Shown in pieces: positions 1-8,628 of a DNA stretch of 64,000 bases. The stretch comes from Hydrogenoanaerobacterium saccharovorans (GTDB lineage Bacteria > Bacillota > Clostridia > Oscillospirales > Ruminococcaceae): contig NZ_JACSNR010000001.1 in assembly GCF_016901815.1 (NCBI RefSeq), positions 124,001-188,000 of the forward strand. Direction: 5' to 3'. Positions within the stretch are counted from its first letter, which is position 1, and each line of letters opens with the position of its first letter. The translations under genes were made by a program, and so were the position numbers. The notes under the pieces are model-generated. The model saw only the letters and a program-made list of their open reading frames with translations. It was not told the origin of the DNA and searched no databases.

Positions 1-29
1 TTGTCAACTTTGGTCGGGAATGGTACAAT
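1..29 (+). promoter_or_regulatory. Promoter of mscS
   Basis: TTGTCA at 1-6 and TACAAT at 24-29 are separated by 17 bases, a near-consensus housekeeping-sigma promoter, with the mscS start 35 bases downstream. Confidence 0.75.
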
Positions 30-63
30 AACAGGGAATCCACCCGATTGGAGGTCTGATTTT

Positions 64-873
64 ATGGGTTCGTTTGTTTCACTGGGCGCCTATACCTGGC
101 TTTCCAGCCTGCTGCTCACAGTGGTAAATGCCGCGCTGGTCGGCGTTGTGGGCTGGTTACTGATCAAGTTCCTGCTGGGCTTCATCGCCAAATTCCTCAA
201 GAAAACCAAAATTGATCCGCTGCTCCATACAGTGATCCTGTCGGTCACCAAGATCGCCCTGCTGGTCCTGCTGGCAATCTCTGTCCTGGATAAACTGGGC
301 ATTCCCACCACTTCCATCATCACTTCGCTGGGTGCTGTGGGTCTGGCAATCTCCCTGGCAGTCAAGGATTCCATTGCCACCCTGGCAGGCGGCGTTGTGA
401 TCCTCGTGCTCAAGCCCTTCAACCTGGGCGACTATGTGGAGATCGATGGTCTCGGCGGTACAGTCCGGGAGATCACCATGTTCAACACTGTCCTCAACAC
501 CCCGGACAATAAGCGCATTTCCCTCCCCAATGACTCGGTGTACAAGGCCAAGGTTGTCAACTACTCCGCCGAGCCCAACCGCCGGCTGGATCTGGTGTTC
601 ACCATCGGCTACAACGATGACTACGACAAGGCCAAGGCTCTCATCGAAAAGGTGATCCGGGATTGTCCGCTGGCTCTGGATGATCCGGCGCCGGTGGTAC
701 GGATGTCCGGTCATGGCGCCAGCGCCATCGAGATCACCACCCGGGTCTGGGTCAAGAATTCCGACTACTTTGAGCTGCAGTTCCGGATGTATGAGGATGT
801 GAAGAAGATCTTCGATCAGAATGGCATCTCCATTCCCTTTAACCAGCTGGATGTACATATCACCCAGAACTGA
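64..873 (+). CDS. mscS: Small-conductance mechanosensitive channel, MscS family
   Basis: Membrane channel that opens under tension after hypo-osmotic shock and releases solutes. The 269-residue product (E. coli MscS has 286) has three N-terminal hydrophobic helices within about residues 10-115. The last is the Gly/Ala-rich pore helix ending around GLAISLAVKDSIA, followed by the beta domain (GDYVEIDG) and the cytoplasmic cage domain. The ATG at 64 is chosen because GGAGG lies 9 bases upstream (50-54) and a longer reading from base 1 would start inside the promoter. It is a single-gene unit closed by the terminator at 899-930. The family call is secure; gating properties cannot be read. Confidence 0.93.
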   Translation: MGSFVSLGAYTWLSSLLLTVVNAALVGVVGWLLIKFLLGFIAKFLKKTKIDPLLHTVILSVTKIALLVLLAISVLDKLGIPTTSIITSLGAVGLAISLAVKDSIATLAGGVVILVLKPFNLGDYVEIDGLGGTVREITMFNTVLNTPDNKRISLPNDSVYKAKVVNYSAEPNRRLDLVFTIGYNDDYDKAKALIEKVIRDCPLALDDPAPVVRMSGHGASAIEITTRVWVKNSDYFELQFRMYEDVKKIFDQNGISIPFNQLDVHITQN

Positions 874-898
874 TCCGCTCCCCCCAAAGATAAAAAAC

Positions 899-930
899 AC
901 CGGAGTCCCCAGGGACCCCGGTATTTTTTT
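899..930. terminator. Bidirectional terminator between mscS and the MBL-fold gene
   Basis: An 11-bp interrupted stem (ACCGGAGTCCC with GGGACCCCGGT) has a run of T on the right and a run of A on the left, so it can end mscS and the convergent gene. Confidence 0.85.
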
Positions 931-932
931 CG

Positions 933-1601
933 CTATTCTGCCAGGAAGCCGGTCCACTTTCCCATGCAGATCCGGCAGGGCAGGGTGGGATGGGGCTCTC
1001 CGGAGAGTTTTCCGTCCCGCAGAGCGAGGGCGTCCTCCAGCACCCGGCTGAGATAGGCCGGCTCAATGGGACACTCCCCGTGACTTGGCAGAATCTGCCG
1101 GATCTCCCCCTCCAGAGGCTGCAGCTCCCGCAGGCTCTCCAGGTACCGCTCCAGGTTCCGTCTGGGGCCGAACATATAGATCGTGCCCTCCTTCTGAATG
1201 GAATCCCCGGGCAGCAGCAGGCCGTGTTCCCGGTCCAGCAGGGCGATGCTTCCCGGCGTATGGCCCGGAATGTGCAGCACCTCGAACCGGTAGCCGCCGC
1301 ATTCCAGGGTATCCCCCTCCCGGAGCGGCTGCCAACGGATCTCCGGCGGGAGCATATCGGCGTCCTCCGGATGGACCAGACAGGAACCGAATGCCCCAAG
1401 GCCTCCGGCGTGGTCATGGTCACCATGGGTGAGCACCACCCGCACCGGCAGGCTGGTGATCTGCCGCACTGCCTCCGCCACATGGCTCTCCTCCACACCG
1501 GTATCGATGAGCAGGGCTTCCTCCTCCCCGACAATCAGAAACTGACGCACCCAATCGTCCAGAATATAGAACTGCTTCATAAACTCCCGGATCTCCGGCA
1601 T
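933..1601 (-). CDS. MBL-fold metallo-hydrolase
   Basis: Metallo-beta-lactamase-fold hydrolase of 222 residues, substrate unknown. The metal motif reads THGDHDHAGG at about residues 58-67, the THGDxDH variant used by many glyoxalase-II-like and unassigned MBL proteins. Further motif residues follow at HIPGHTPGSI and DREHGLLLPGD, and a late histidine lies in LPSHGE. The start is the ATG at 1601, which has GGAGGTG 7 bases upstream; an ATG 18 bases earlier overlaps that ribosome-binding site. It stands alone, convergent with mscS. Nothing supports a beta-lactamase role. Confidence 0.85.
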   Translation of the reverse strand: MPEIREFMKQFYILDDWVRQFLIVGEEEALLIDTGVEESHVAEAVRQITSLPVRVVLTHGDHDHAGGLGAFGSCLVHPEDADMLPPEIRWQPLREGDTLECGGYRFEVLHIPGHTPGSIALLDREHGLLLPGDSIQKEGTIYMFGPRRNLERYLESLRELQPLEGEIRQILPSHGECPIEPAYLSRVLEDALALRDGKLSGEPHPTLPCRICMGKWTGFLAE

Positions 1602-1673
1602 TTGCAAACACCTCCGCATAATCGGTCTTTTTCTTTATTGTAGCACAGCGGCAAAGAATTCTTCAAACAAAAA

Positions 1674-1713
1674 AACACAGGCCCGCCCCATTGAGAGCAG
1701 AGCCTGTGTTTTT
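1674..1713 (-). terminator. Terminator of the flavoprotein gene
   Basis: AACACAGGC (1674-1682) pairs with GCCTGTGTT (1702-1710). On the minus strand it is followed by a T run (A run at 1668-1675 on the plus strand). Confidence 0.75.
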
Positions 1714-1758
1714 CATTGGGGAGAATCCCCGGGGTTCAAGAGAGCGTAGATATGGCAG

Positions 1759-3621
1759 TTATGCCTCGAGAGCATACTCTGCGGCGCTGCCGCCAGCCAG
1801 ACGACCCCATACCAGACAGCCGGTATTGCCGACGCCGCCGATGGTGGTGCGACCGAAGGCATTTGCCATGCCGACAATTTCACCGGCCTGATACAGACCA
1901 GGAATTGCCTCGCCATTTGCGTTGACTACCTGGCCCTTATCGTTCATATCCGGGCCGCCGGCAGTGATCATGATGTAAGGAGTGGTCTCGAAGATGTAGT
2001 AGGTACCGCCGGTGAACTCCTTCATCAGACGGGTACGACCGAATTCCTCATCATAACCATTCTTGGCGTACTCATTGTACTTTTCAATGGTCTTTTCCAG
2101 GTTTTCGCCGTTGATGCCAGCCTTCTCAGCAACCTCAGCAATGGTGCTGCCGCTCCACAGAACAGTGCCGTTTGCCAGCTGCTCATCGAAGTTCTTCCAC
2201 TCGGTATCGCCCGAGATGATGGGCTTGTTCTGAGCCTTCAGATCATCAACCATTGCCTGGTCCAGCATGATCCAAACGCGGTTGTCGCCCTTCTTCCACC
2301 AGGAGGTGATCTCATCGTAGCTGGAACCGTCCTCGTTGCCCAGCTCATCTACAAAGCGTTCGCCGTTCTCATTGACAAAGATGATGTACGGGAAGTCCTT
2401 GACACGGATAGACAGCTTCTTGGTGAGCGAATCGTCCACCTTCAGACCGCCTGCATAAGCGGTGAGGAAGTCCATGTTCTTGAGCACGCCGCCGGCCTGC
2501 TCTGCCATGAAGAAGCCATCACCGGTTGCAAAGGAAGGAGCAGTGGTGGTGAAGTTCTGGAAGTTGTACTTCTTCACCAGTTCCTCAGAATAGCCGTAAC
2601 CGCCGGTGCAGAGAATGGTGGCCTTGGCCTTGTAATCCATCTGAACGCCATCGGTGTTGGTGGTCTTGACGCCTACCACAGCCTCGCCGTCCATAATGAG
2701 CTCGTCTGCCTTGGTGTTGAGCAGCACTTCTACCATGCCGCTGTCAATGTACTTCTGCAGTTCTGCCTTGAGCACCTTGTCATAGGAAGAGCGGTCGCCC
2801 GACCATACACGGGGAGTGTTCAGAGGCTCGTACAGGGTGGGCTGGCTGGGGGTACGGTCCTTGACAGTAGCGCCCAGATCCTCAACGATCCAGTCCACAC
2901 ATTCGCCCGAGTGCTGGGCATAGTACATACCCAGGCTCTGGTTCCAGTAGTAATCATCGGCGGAAACGCCTTCCCGCTCCTGATAGCCGGCATTCAGCCG
3001 TACAAAGTCATCAAAGAACTTTTCGGGGGTATCATCAGTGATGCCCGATTCGATCTGCATCTTGGTGCCGGTACCCGACAGAGTACCGCCGCCCATGGTG
3101 CCGCCCAGGGTACCGGTCTTTTCCACCAGCAGAACCTTGGCGCCATCCTCAGCCGCGGTGATGGCAGAGGTCATACCAGCCATACCACCGCCGACTACGA
3201 TCACATCCGGATCGGTCATGGTTGCGGTGGGAACCTTGGCAGCTTCGCCGCCCTTGGCGAGAACCAGTGCTGCCTCAGCTGCTGCCAGCAGACCTTCGCT
3301 GGAACGGGTACAGCCCGCTACGGTTTCAATTCCCTCAGTGCCCTGCTTTTCCACAATGGCTGCGGGGATCTGTTCAAAGGCCGGATCGCTGACGCCCTCG
3401 GTTTCACTGTGCTCCAGGACTTCAGCCTTGGTAATCTTGCCGCCTTCTACGGTCAGAGCCAGCTTGATGTTGCCGCCGTAACCTGCGCCGGTACCCTCAT
3501 AGGTGCCGTCGATCAGGCCAGTGTCGCTGGTGCCCGAAGTGGTTCCGGAACAACCGGAAAACAGCATGGACACCGCCAGCAGACCAGCCAGAAGAGCGGT
3601 CAGCCGCTTGTTGTGTTTCAT
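1759..3621 (-). CDS. Flavinylated extracellular FAD-dependent reductase lipoprotein (fumarate/urocanate reductase family)
   Basis: Surface flavoprotein of 620 residues that probably reduces a small organic acceptor outside the membrane. The N-terminus is a lipoprotein signal (basic KHNKR, hydrophobic stretch, lipobox SMLFSGC). It is followed by an FMN-binding domain (about residues 40-115), then an FAD-binding fumarate-reductase fold starting at DVIVVGGGMAGM and running to the C-terminus. The FMN attachment motif, normally DxxSGATxTS, reads VAGCTRSS and keeps the acceptor Thr. In this family FMN is attached by ApbE and electrons come from membrane flavin carriers; neither is in this window. 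The start at 3621 has AGGGAG upstream. The substrate cannot be assigned. Confidence 0.88.
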   Translation of the reverse strand: MKHNKRLTALLAGLLAVSMLFSGCSGTTSGTSDTGLIDGTYEGTGAGYGGNIKLALTVEGGKITKAEVLEHSETEGVSDPAFEQIPAAIVEKQGTEGIETVAGCTRSSEGLLAAAEAALVLAKGGEAAKVPTATMTDPDVIVVGGGMAGMTSAITAAEDGAKVLLVEKTGTLGGTMGGGTLSGTGTKMQIESGITDDTPEKFFDDFVRLNAGYQEREGVSADDYYWNQSLGMYYAQHSGECVDWIVEDLGATVKDRTPSQPTLYEPLNTPRVWSGDRSSYDKVLKAELQKYIDSGMVEVLLNTKADELIMDGEAVVGVKTTNTDGVQMDYKAKATILCTGGYGYSEELVKKYNFQNFTTTAPSFATGDGFFMAEQAGGVLKNMDFLTAYAGGLKVDDSLTKKLSIRVKDFPYIIFVNENGERFVDELGNEDGSSYDEITSWWKKGDNRVWIMLDQAMVDDLKAQNKPIISGDTEWKNFDEQLANGTVLWSGSTIAEVAEKAGINGENLEKTIEKYNEYAKNGYDEEFGRTRLMKEFTGGTYYIFETTPYIMITAGGPDMNDKGQVVNANGEAIPGLYQAGEIVGMANAFGRTTIGGVGNTGCLVWGRLAGGSAAEYALEA

Positions 3622-3686
3622 AATTATCTCCCTTTCCTTTCCTTGCAACGCCCATGAACCAGACATGGGCATAACAGATTGATTCT

Positions 3687-3714
3687 ATCTTAACACATTC
3701 CCTGACAGAGTCAA
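3687..3714 (-). promoter_or_regulatory. Probable promoter of the flavoprotein gene
   Basis: Minus-strand TTGACT (3709-3714) and TAAGAT (3687-3692) are 16 bases apart, about 65 bases before the start codon. Confidence 0.5.
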
Positions 3715-3812
3715 TCTTTTCGACAAACCTTTGTCAATAATTCCAAATCCCTGGGAATTCTTTTAGGGAAAGTTCCAGTACCGTTTGAAATTCCAGCTTT
3801 TTGAAATGATAA

Positions 3813-3845
3813 AAACCGACGGCTGAGCAGTTCAGCCGTCGGTTT
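3813..3845 (-). terminator. Terminator of mreB
   Basis: A perfect 14-bp stem (AAACCGACGGCTGA with its complement) with a five-base loop lies just past the mreB stop; the minus strand continues into T-rich sequence. Confidence 0.8.
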
Positions 3846-3866
3846 GTTCTTGGAAAGGGGGATCAC

Positions 3867-4874
3867 TCAGTGGGTATGGGTGGAAGGGGTGACAAAGCCG
3901 TCATACAGCTCGTCCAGCTTGGAGAAGCTCAGGGCGGTGCCGATGGCAACACACTCCACCGGATGCTCTGCCAGGCGCACCTTGATCTTGGCATGCTGGC
4001 TGATGAGGTCGCCCAGGCCATGGAGCAGCGCGCCGCCGCCGGTCATAATGAGGCCGTCCTCCCAGATATCCGCCGAGAGTTCCGGCGGGGTGATCTCCAG
4101 GATCTGCTGCACGGCGGTGACGATCTGCATCACCTGCTCCATCAGCGCGTCATAGATATCGCTGGTGCGGATCACAAACTTTTCCGGCAGGCCGGTGTGC
4201 AGGTTGCGTCCCTTGGCCTCCATCTCCTTATCCTCGGTATAGAAGACGCTGCCCACCTCGATCTTGATGCGCTCTGCCATCTTCTCGCCGATGAGGACAT
4301 TCCGGTCGGTGCGGACACAGCGCACAATGGCCTCGTCCAGCTTGCGCCCTGCCAGCTTGATGGACTTCTTGCAGACGATGCCGTTGAGGGACAGCACAGC
4401 AATATCCGTGGTACCGCCGCCCATATCCAGGATAAACCGTCCCCGGGGCACCGAGAGATCCAGTCCGGCGCCCAGTGCCGCTGCCACCGGCTCCTCGATG
4501 AGGTAGACCTTCCGGGCACCGGCAGAAACGGCGGCATTCACACAGGCACGGCTCTCCACGCCGGTGATGCCCGACGGTACGCAGATGCACACCCGGGGCT
4601 TGGAGAGGGTGCTCTCGCTGGCCTTCTTGAGGAAGTGCCGGAGCATCTGCTCTGTCTGGTCAAAGTCGGAGATGACGCCATCCTTGAGGGGATAGAGCGC
4701 CCGGATGCGGTCCGGGGTGCGGCCGATCATCTTGAAGGCCTCCTCGCCCACCTTGAGCACCTCGCCGGTGGAAGCATCCACTGCCACCACCGAAGGCTCC
4801 TTGATGAGCAGTCCCTTGACGCTGTCATATACCAGTACCGTTGCGGTACCAAGATCAATGCCGATGTCTGCCAT
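3867..4874 (-). CDS. mreB: MreB/Mbl-family cytoskeletal actin homologue
   Basis: Bacterial actin of 335 residues that forms membrane-associated filaments guiding lateral wall synthesis. The ATP-binding signatures are visible: IGIDLGTATVLVYD at the N-terminus, MGGGTTDIAVLS near residue 155, and TGGGALLHGL near residue 280. No mreC or mreD follows, so it is probably one of several MreB/Mbl paralogues. GGAGGAATG lies before the ATG at 4874. A separate promoter (4953-4981) and a hairpin terminator (4904-4930) lie between comF and this gene, so expression may be attenuated. It could equally be named mbl. Confidence 0.88.
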   Translation of the reverse strand: MADIGIDLGTATVLVYDSVKGLLIKEPSVVAVDASTGEVLKVGEEAFKMIGRTPDRIRALYPLKDGVISDFDQTEQMLRHFLKKASESTLSKPRVCICVPSGITGVESRACVNAAVSAGARKVYLIEEPVAAALGAGLDLSVPRGRFILDMGGGTTDIAVLSLNGIVCKKSIKLAGRKLDEAIVRCVRTDRNVLIGEKMAERIKIEVGSVFYTEDKEMEAKGRNLHTGLPEKFVIRTSDIYDALMEQVMQIVTAVQQILEITPPELSADIWEDGLIMTGGGALLHGLGDLISQHAKIKVRLAEHPVECVAIGTALSFSKLDELYDGFVTPSTHTH

Positions 4875-4903
4875 AGTATTTCATTCCTCCGCCTGTCTAT
4901 CAC

Positions 4904-4930
4904 AAAAAGGCCGGACCTTTGTCCAGCCGG
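4904..4930 (-). terminator. Terminator or attenuator in the mreB leader
   Basis: On the minus strand CCGGCtGGAC pairs with GTCCgGCC and is followed by TTTTT. It lies downstream of comF but also downstream of the mreB promoter at 4953-4981, so it can stop both transcripts. Confidence 0.7.
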
Positions 4931-4952
4931 ACTATTTCTGCTTACTCTGTCC

Positions 4953-4981
4953 AGTATACCCGCTTTTGAGCCGGGGGTCAA
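4953..4981 (-). promoter_or_regulatory. Promoter of mreB
   Basis: Minus-strand TTGACC (4976-4981) and TATACT (4953-4958) are 17 bases apart, just after the comF stop. Confidence 0.65.
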
Positions 4982-4999
4982 GCTGTGAAGCGTTTCCAC

Positions 5000-5671
5000 T
5001 CAGTCCTCCGGGGTAATGGCAGCTGCCGCTGTGATCACCCGCAGAGCGCCCTGTTCCCGCAGCACCGATACCGCCGCCGCAAAACTGTTGCCGGTGGTGC
5101 AGATGTCATCCACCAGCAGCACAGTCTTCCCCTTCGGGTCGCTCCGGCCCGGACGCAGCGATGCGCGGGCATGTTCTTCCCGCTTCTCCCGGGAAAGGCT
5201 ATGCTGATCGGTGAGCCCGCCATGGTGTTCCAGCAGCTTTCCGTCAAAGCCGCAGCCCAGCCGGACTGCCACCGCCTTTGCCAACAGCTCAGCATGGTTG
5301 TAGCCCCGGCGGCGGAGTTTTTCCTTTGACATGGGCATGCAGGTGACCGTCACCTCCGGAATCCCCGAATCGGCAAGGCTCTGTGCCAGCTCGTCCGCCA
5401 GAAAGTCCACCGCCCGGTGATCGGGTGTGGTTTTCAGCCGGAGCAGCAGACTGCGCATCGCCCCGGTATAGAGAAAGGGCGTCACCAGCAGTTCCAGCCC
5501 GGGGTTGAGCCGGCAGATCTCCGCCTCCTGACTGCCATCACTGCGAAGGCTGTCCAGGCCTGCGGCGCACCGGGGACAGAGATGCTCCCCGGCAGAATAT
5601 TCCCCGCACAGCACACAGACCGGCGGATAGATCAGATCCAGCACCCGGCTGCCGAGCTTTTTCAGCAGCAT
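5000..5671 (-). CDS. comF: ComF-family amidophosphoribosyltransferase-like protein
   Basis: Protein of 223 residues with a Cys-rich zinc-binding head (CVLCGEY...CPRC, about residues 18-35) and a C-terminal phosphoribosyltransferase fold marked by VLLVDDICTTGNS. In naturally competent bacteria ComF helps handle incoming single-stranded DNA. Here it is translationally coupled to the helicase gene recD2: the recD2 stop and this ATG share one base (TGATG at 5669-5673), and a GTG one codon earlier is a less likely start. The pairing suggests a DNA-processing role, but competence is not shown by the window. Confidence 0.85.
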   Translation of the reverse strand: MLLKKLGSRVLDLIYPPVCVLCGEYSAGEHLCPRCAAGLDSLRSDGSQEAEICRLNPGLELLVTPFLYTGAMRSLLLRLKTTPDHRAVDFLADELAQSLADSGIPEVTVTCMPMSKEKLRRRGYNHAELLAKAVAVRLGCGFDGKLLEHHGGLTDQHSLSREKREEHARASLRPGRSDPKGKTVLLVDDICTTGNSFAAAVSVLREQGALRVITAAAAITPED

Positions 5672-7884
5672 CACAGCACCGCCTCCCGCAGGAACTTGCC
5701 AAGGTTGGTGTACCGCAGGGTTTTGCGGTCGTTGTGGACCATCTCTGCCACAGCCGAAGCCTGTCCCACTAAAATGAGCAGCTTTTTCGCACGGGTCACC
5801 GCTGTATAGAGAAGGTTCCGGTAGAACAGCTTGCTGCGGCTGCCGCTCACCGGCATCACCACCGCGTCAAACTCACTGCCCTGGCTCTTGTGGACAGTGA
5901 CCGCATAGGCCAGCTCCAGCTGGTCGAGCATATCGAAGGTGTACTCTGCCACCCGGTCATCATACCGCACATGCAGGCTCCGGCTGGGACGGTCGATCAT
6001 CTCGATGGTGCCGATGTCCCCGTTGTATACGCCGACTCCCTGCTCCCCATCGTCCCTGGTATAGACGATGTCGTAGTTATTGCGGATCTGCATCACCTTG
6101 TCCCCCTCCCGGAACACACCCGGGCCGAACTTCTGCTCGGTCTTGCGTCCGTCCTGGGGATTGAGTACCTCCTGGAGCTTCCGGCAGAGTTCCGCTGTAC
6201 CGCAGGCCCCCAGCCGGGTGGGCGAGATCACCTGTATATCCCGCACCGGCGAATAGCCATAGCTGGCAGGAAGCCGCCGGGCACAGAGATCCACCACCGT
6301 CTGGAGCACCGCCTCCGAGGAGGACTTCTGCAGGAAGAAGAAGTCGTTGTCCCGGACAGTGAGGTCGGGCATCTCTCCCGCTACAATGGCATGGGCGCTG
6401 GTGACGATGAGGCTCTCCGCCGCCTGACGGAACACCTCAGTGAGATGGATCACCGGGATCACATCGCTGTCGATGAGGTCCCGGAGCACATTGCCCGGCC
6501 CCACCGACGGCAGCTGATCCGGGTCCCCGACCATGATGAGCTTGCTGCCCAGACGCAGCGCCTGCATCAGTGAGGCGAAGATCTCAATATCCACCATGGA
6601 CATCTCGTCCACGATGACAGCGTCATAGGGCAGGGGATTGCGGCTGTTGCGCCGGAACTTGACCCGTCCGTTTTCCTCGCCGAAGTCCACCTCCAGCAGC
6701 CGGTGGATGGTCTTGGCGTCCCGTCCGGTGAGCTCGGTCATCCGCTTGGCAGCCCGTCCGGTGGGCGCTGCCAGCCCCACCTTGAGCCCCTCCTGCTCCA
6801 GCAGGTCGATCATGCCGCACAGGGCGGTGGTCTTGCCGGTGCCGGGACCGCCGGTGAGGATCACCACGCTCTGTCCCAGCGCCGCCTGGATGGCCTTGCG
6901 CTGCAGCGATGCGTACCGGATGCCCAGCTTCTTTTCCAGGGCGTCAATCTCCCGGGAGTAGTCCCGCACCGCTTCGGGTGGGCTGGAAGCCAGGGCGGTC
7001 ATCAGCCGTCCGGCACAGTAGGTCTCGGCCTCGTACATCTCCGGCAGGTAGATAAAGACAGTCCCGTCCACGGTATCCGAGATGATGTCCTCCCGCTCCG
7101 CCAGCATGGTCAGGGGATCGTCCATCTGTTCCGGCTCCGCCTCGAGCATCCGGGCCGACACCTTCACCAGCTTTTCATAGGGCAGACAGCAGTGTCCGTT
7201 GCCGGTATTGTGCCGCAGCACATACAGGATTCCCCCGCAGAGCCGTTCGGGGCTGTCCAGGGCAAATCCAAGCTGCCGGGCGATCTCGTCCGCCTTCTCA
7301 AAGGGGACGCCGATGTCCCGGGCACAGAGGATATAGGGGTCCTTTTCGATCTCGCCGGGGGCATAGGCGCCCCACTTTTTCCACACCCGGATGGACACTG
7401 CCGCATCGATCCCGTACCGGGAGAGAAACAGCATCACAGCCCGGATGCCAAAGATCCGGGCATATTCCTCGGCAATCTCCGCCGCCTTCTTCGGGGTGAT
7501 GCCCCGGACTTCCGCCAGGCGCTGGGGTTCCTTTTCCATGATGGTGAGGGTATCGTCCCCGAAGGCATCCACAATCCGGCGCGCCAAAGCAGGGCCGATC
7601 CCCCGGACCGCCCCGCCGGAAAGATATTTGAGGATCGCCCCGGAGGTAGCCGGGATGGTGCGCTCGATCACCGCCGCCTTGAACTGGGTACCATAGGTGG
7701 GATGGCTCACATACCGTCCGGTCAGGCGCAGTTCCTCACCGGGCTGGATGCCCATGGCCTCCCCCACCACGGTGATCAGCGCCTCTCCGGCTGCCACCTC
7801 CATGACGGTGAAGCCGGTATCCTCATTGTGAAAGACAATGTCCTCTACCGTTCCTTCCAGAACCTCTGCCTGCTGTCTGTCCAT
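5671..7884 (-). CDS. recD2: RecD2-type ATP-dependent 5'-3' DNA helicase
   Basis: Superfamily 1B helicase of 737 residues acting in DNA repair and replication-fork maintenance in bacteria without RecBC. An N-terminal OB-like region is followed by helix-hairpin-helix motifs (VRGIGPALARRI near residue 95 and a second around RGITPKKAAEI). The Walker A motif GGPGTGKTT lies near residue 345, Walker B (VIVDEMSMVD) near 425, and the UvrD-C motif VTVHKSQGSEFD near 660. The length fits the RecD2/YrrC family. It is followed directly by comF and preceded 36 bases upstream by a small membrane protein on the same strand, so the three may be one transcript. Confidence 0.93.
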   Translation of the reverse strand: MDRQQAEVLEGTVEDIVFHNEDTGFTVMEVAAGEALITVVGEAMGIQPGEELRLTGRYVSHPTYGTQFKAAVIERTIPATSGAILKYLSGGAVRGIGPALARRIVDAFGDDTLTIMEKEPQRLAEVRGITPKKAAEIAEEYARIFGIRAVMLFLSRYGIDAAVSIRVWKKWGAYAPGEIEKDPYILCARDIGVPFEKADEIARQLGFALDSPERLCGGILYVLRHNTGNGHCCLPYEKLVKVSARMLEAEPEQMDDPLTMLAEREDIISDTVDGTVFIYLPEMYEAETYCAGRLMTALASSPPEAVRDYSREIDALEKKLGIRYASLQRKAIQAALGQSVVILTGGPGTGKTTALCGMIDLLEQEGLKVGLAAPTGRAAKRMTELTGRDAKTIHRLLEVDFGEENGRVKFRRNSRNPLPYDAVIVDEMSMVDIEIFASLMQALRLGSKLIMVGDPDQLPSVGPGNVLRDLIDSDVIPVIHLTEVFRQAAESLIVTSAHAIVAGEMPDLTVRDNDFFFLQKSSSEAVLQTVVDLCARRLPASYGYSPVRDIQVISPTRLGACGTAELCRKLQEVLNPQDGRKTEQKFGPGVFREGDKVMQIRNNYDIVYTRDDGEQGVGVYNGDIGTIEMIDRPSRSLHVRYDDRVAEYTFDMLDQLELAYAVTVHKSQGSEFDAVVMPVSGSRSKLFYRNLLYTAVTRAKKLLILVGQASAVAEMVHNDRKTLRYTNLGKFLREAVL

Positions 7885-7920
7885 TCCTTCCGCTCCAAAT
7901 GAAAAAATCTGTGGTAGTTC

Positions 7921-8223
7921 TTAGTATAATACACCCGCAGCGCTTTTGCAAACCTCCGGAGCGAACCGCACCCAGGGCCGACCCCGCATGAACAGACAGC
8001 AGATCCTTGCCGTTTCCGGGTCACGGGGAATGCCGGTCAGTTCCACAGCGCCGTAGAGTCCCAGCTGTACCTGCAGTTCCGCCTGCCACAGCGCATATTC
8101 CATGGTATTTTCCCGCACCGGCAGACACAGAACCCTCTCTGCCGGTTCCCGCAGCGCCCAGAATATCACCCCGGCAAACACCAGTCCGCCAACGGTCAGT
8201 GCCATCATCAGCCAAATGATCAT
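7921..8223 (-). CDS. Hypothetical single-pass membrane protein
   Basis: I do not recognise this 100-residue protein. It begins with one clear transmembrane helix (IIWLMMALTVGGLVFAGVIF, residues 2-21) followed by a soluble tail of about 75 residues rich in short hydrophobic and charged segments. The ATG at 8223 is chosen over an upstream ATG (8307) because GGAGG lies 10 bases before it and the longer reading overlaps the ribU promoter. It is co-directional with recD2, with a 36-base gap and no terminator between them. Confidence 0.6.
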   Translation of the reverse strand: MIIWLMMALTVGGLVFAGVIFWALREPAERVLCLPVRENTMEYALWQAELQVQLGLYGAVELTGIPRDPETARICCLFMRGRPWVRFAPEVCKSAAGVLY

Positions 8224-8293
8224 CCGCCTTTCGCCTCCCTGCACCATCCTATGCCGGCAGACGGGATTTGGAACATTGTCCATGAAAAAACTC

Positions 8294-8322
8294 TTGACAA
8301 ATTGCACAGATATGGCTAAGAT
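8294..8322 (+). promoter_or_regulatory. Promoter of the FMN-riboswitch/ribU transcript
   Basis: TTGACA (8294-8299) and TAAGAT (8317-8322) are 17 bases apart and precede the FMN riboswitch by about 45 bases. Confidence 0.75.
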
Positions 8323-8368
8323 AAAGTTAAAGACTTCGGTCTTACATCAAAATACACAACAAAGTCTG

Positions 8369-8494
8369 TTTCAGGGCGAGGCGCAATTCCTCACCGGCGG
8401 TGATGGACGGAATTTTCCGTCACAAGTCCGCGAGCTTTCACCAGCATGATCGGGTGTGAACCCCGAACCGACGGTACAGTCCGGATGAAAGAAA
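8369..8494 (+). ncRNA. FMN riboswitch (RFN element)
   Basis: The conserved core blocks occur in order: AGGGCGAGGCGCAATTCC, ACCGGCGGT, GTCCGCGAGC, GATCGGGTG, CCGACGGTACAGTCCGGATG and a closing GAAAG. This element binds FMN and, with the terminator at 8544-8575, shuts off the riboflavin transporter when flavin is plentiful. Confidence 0.95.
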
Positions 8495-8543
8495 CAAGTG
8501 CTGTCAGCATGGTTTGGCTGGCGGCAGTGCTTTTGCACATAGT

Positions 8544-8575
8544 CCTGCAACCGCTTGGGTTGGCAGGGCTTTTTT
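8544..8575 (+). terminator. Expression-platform terminator of the FMN riboswitch
   Basis: CCTGCAACC pairs with GGTTGGCAGG (one bulge) and is followed by a run of T, between the aptamer and the ribU start. Confidence 0.85.
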
Positions 8576-8628
8576 GTTGGTAAAATAACCCCGCGCAGGC
8601 TCCGTTGCATTACTGGAGGAGCTTATCT

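Noticed and set aside
933-1601. Beta-lactamase resistance gene
   Set aside because: The MBL-fold motif is the generic THGDxDH form and no signal peptide is present; it is a common cytosolic hydrolase.
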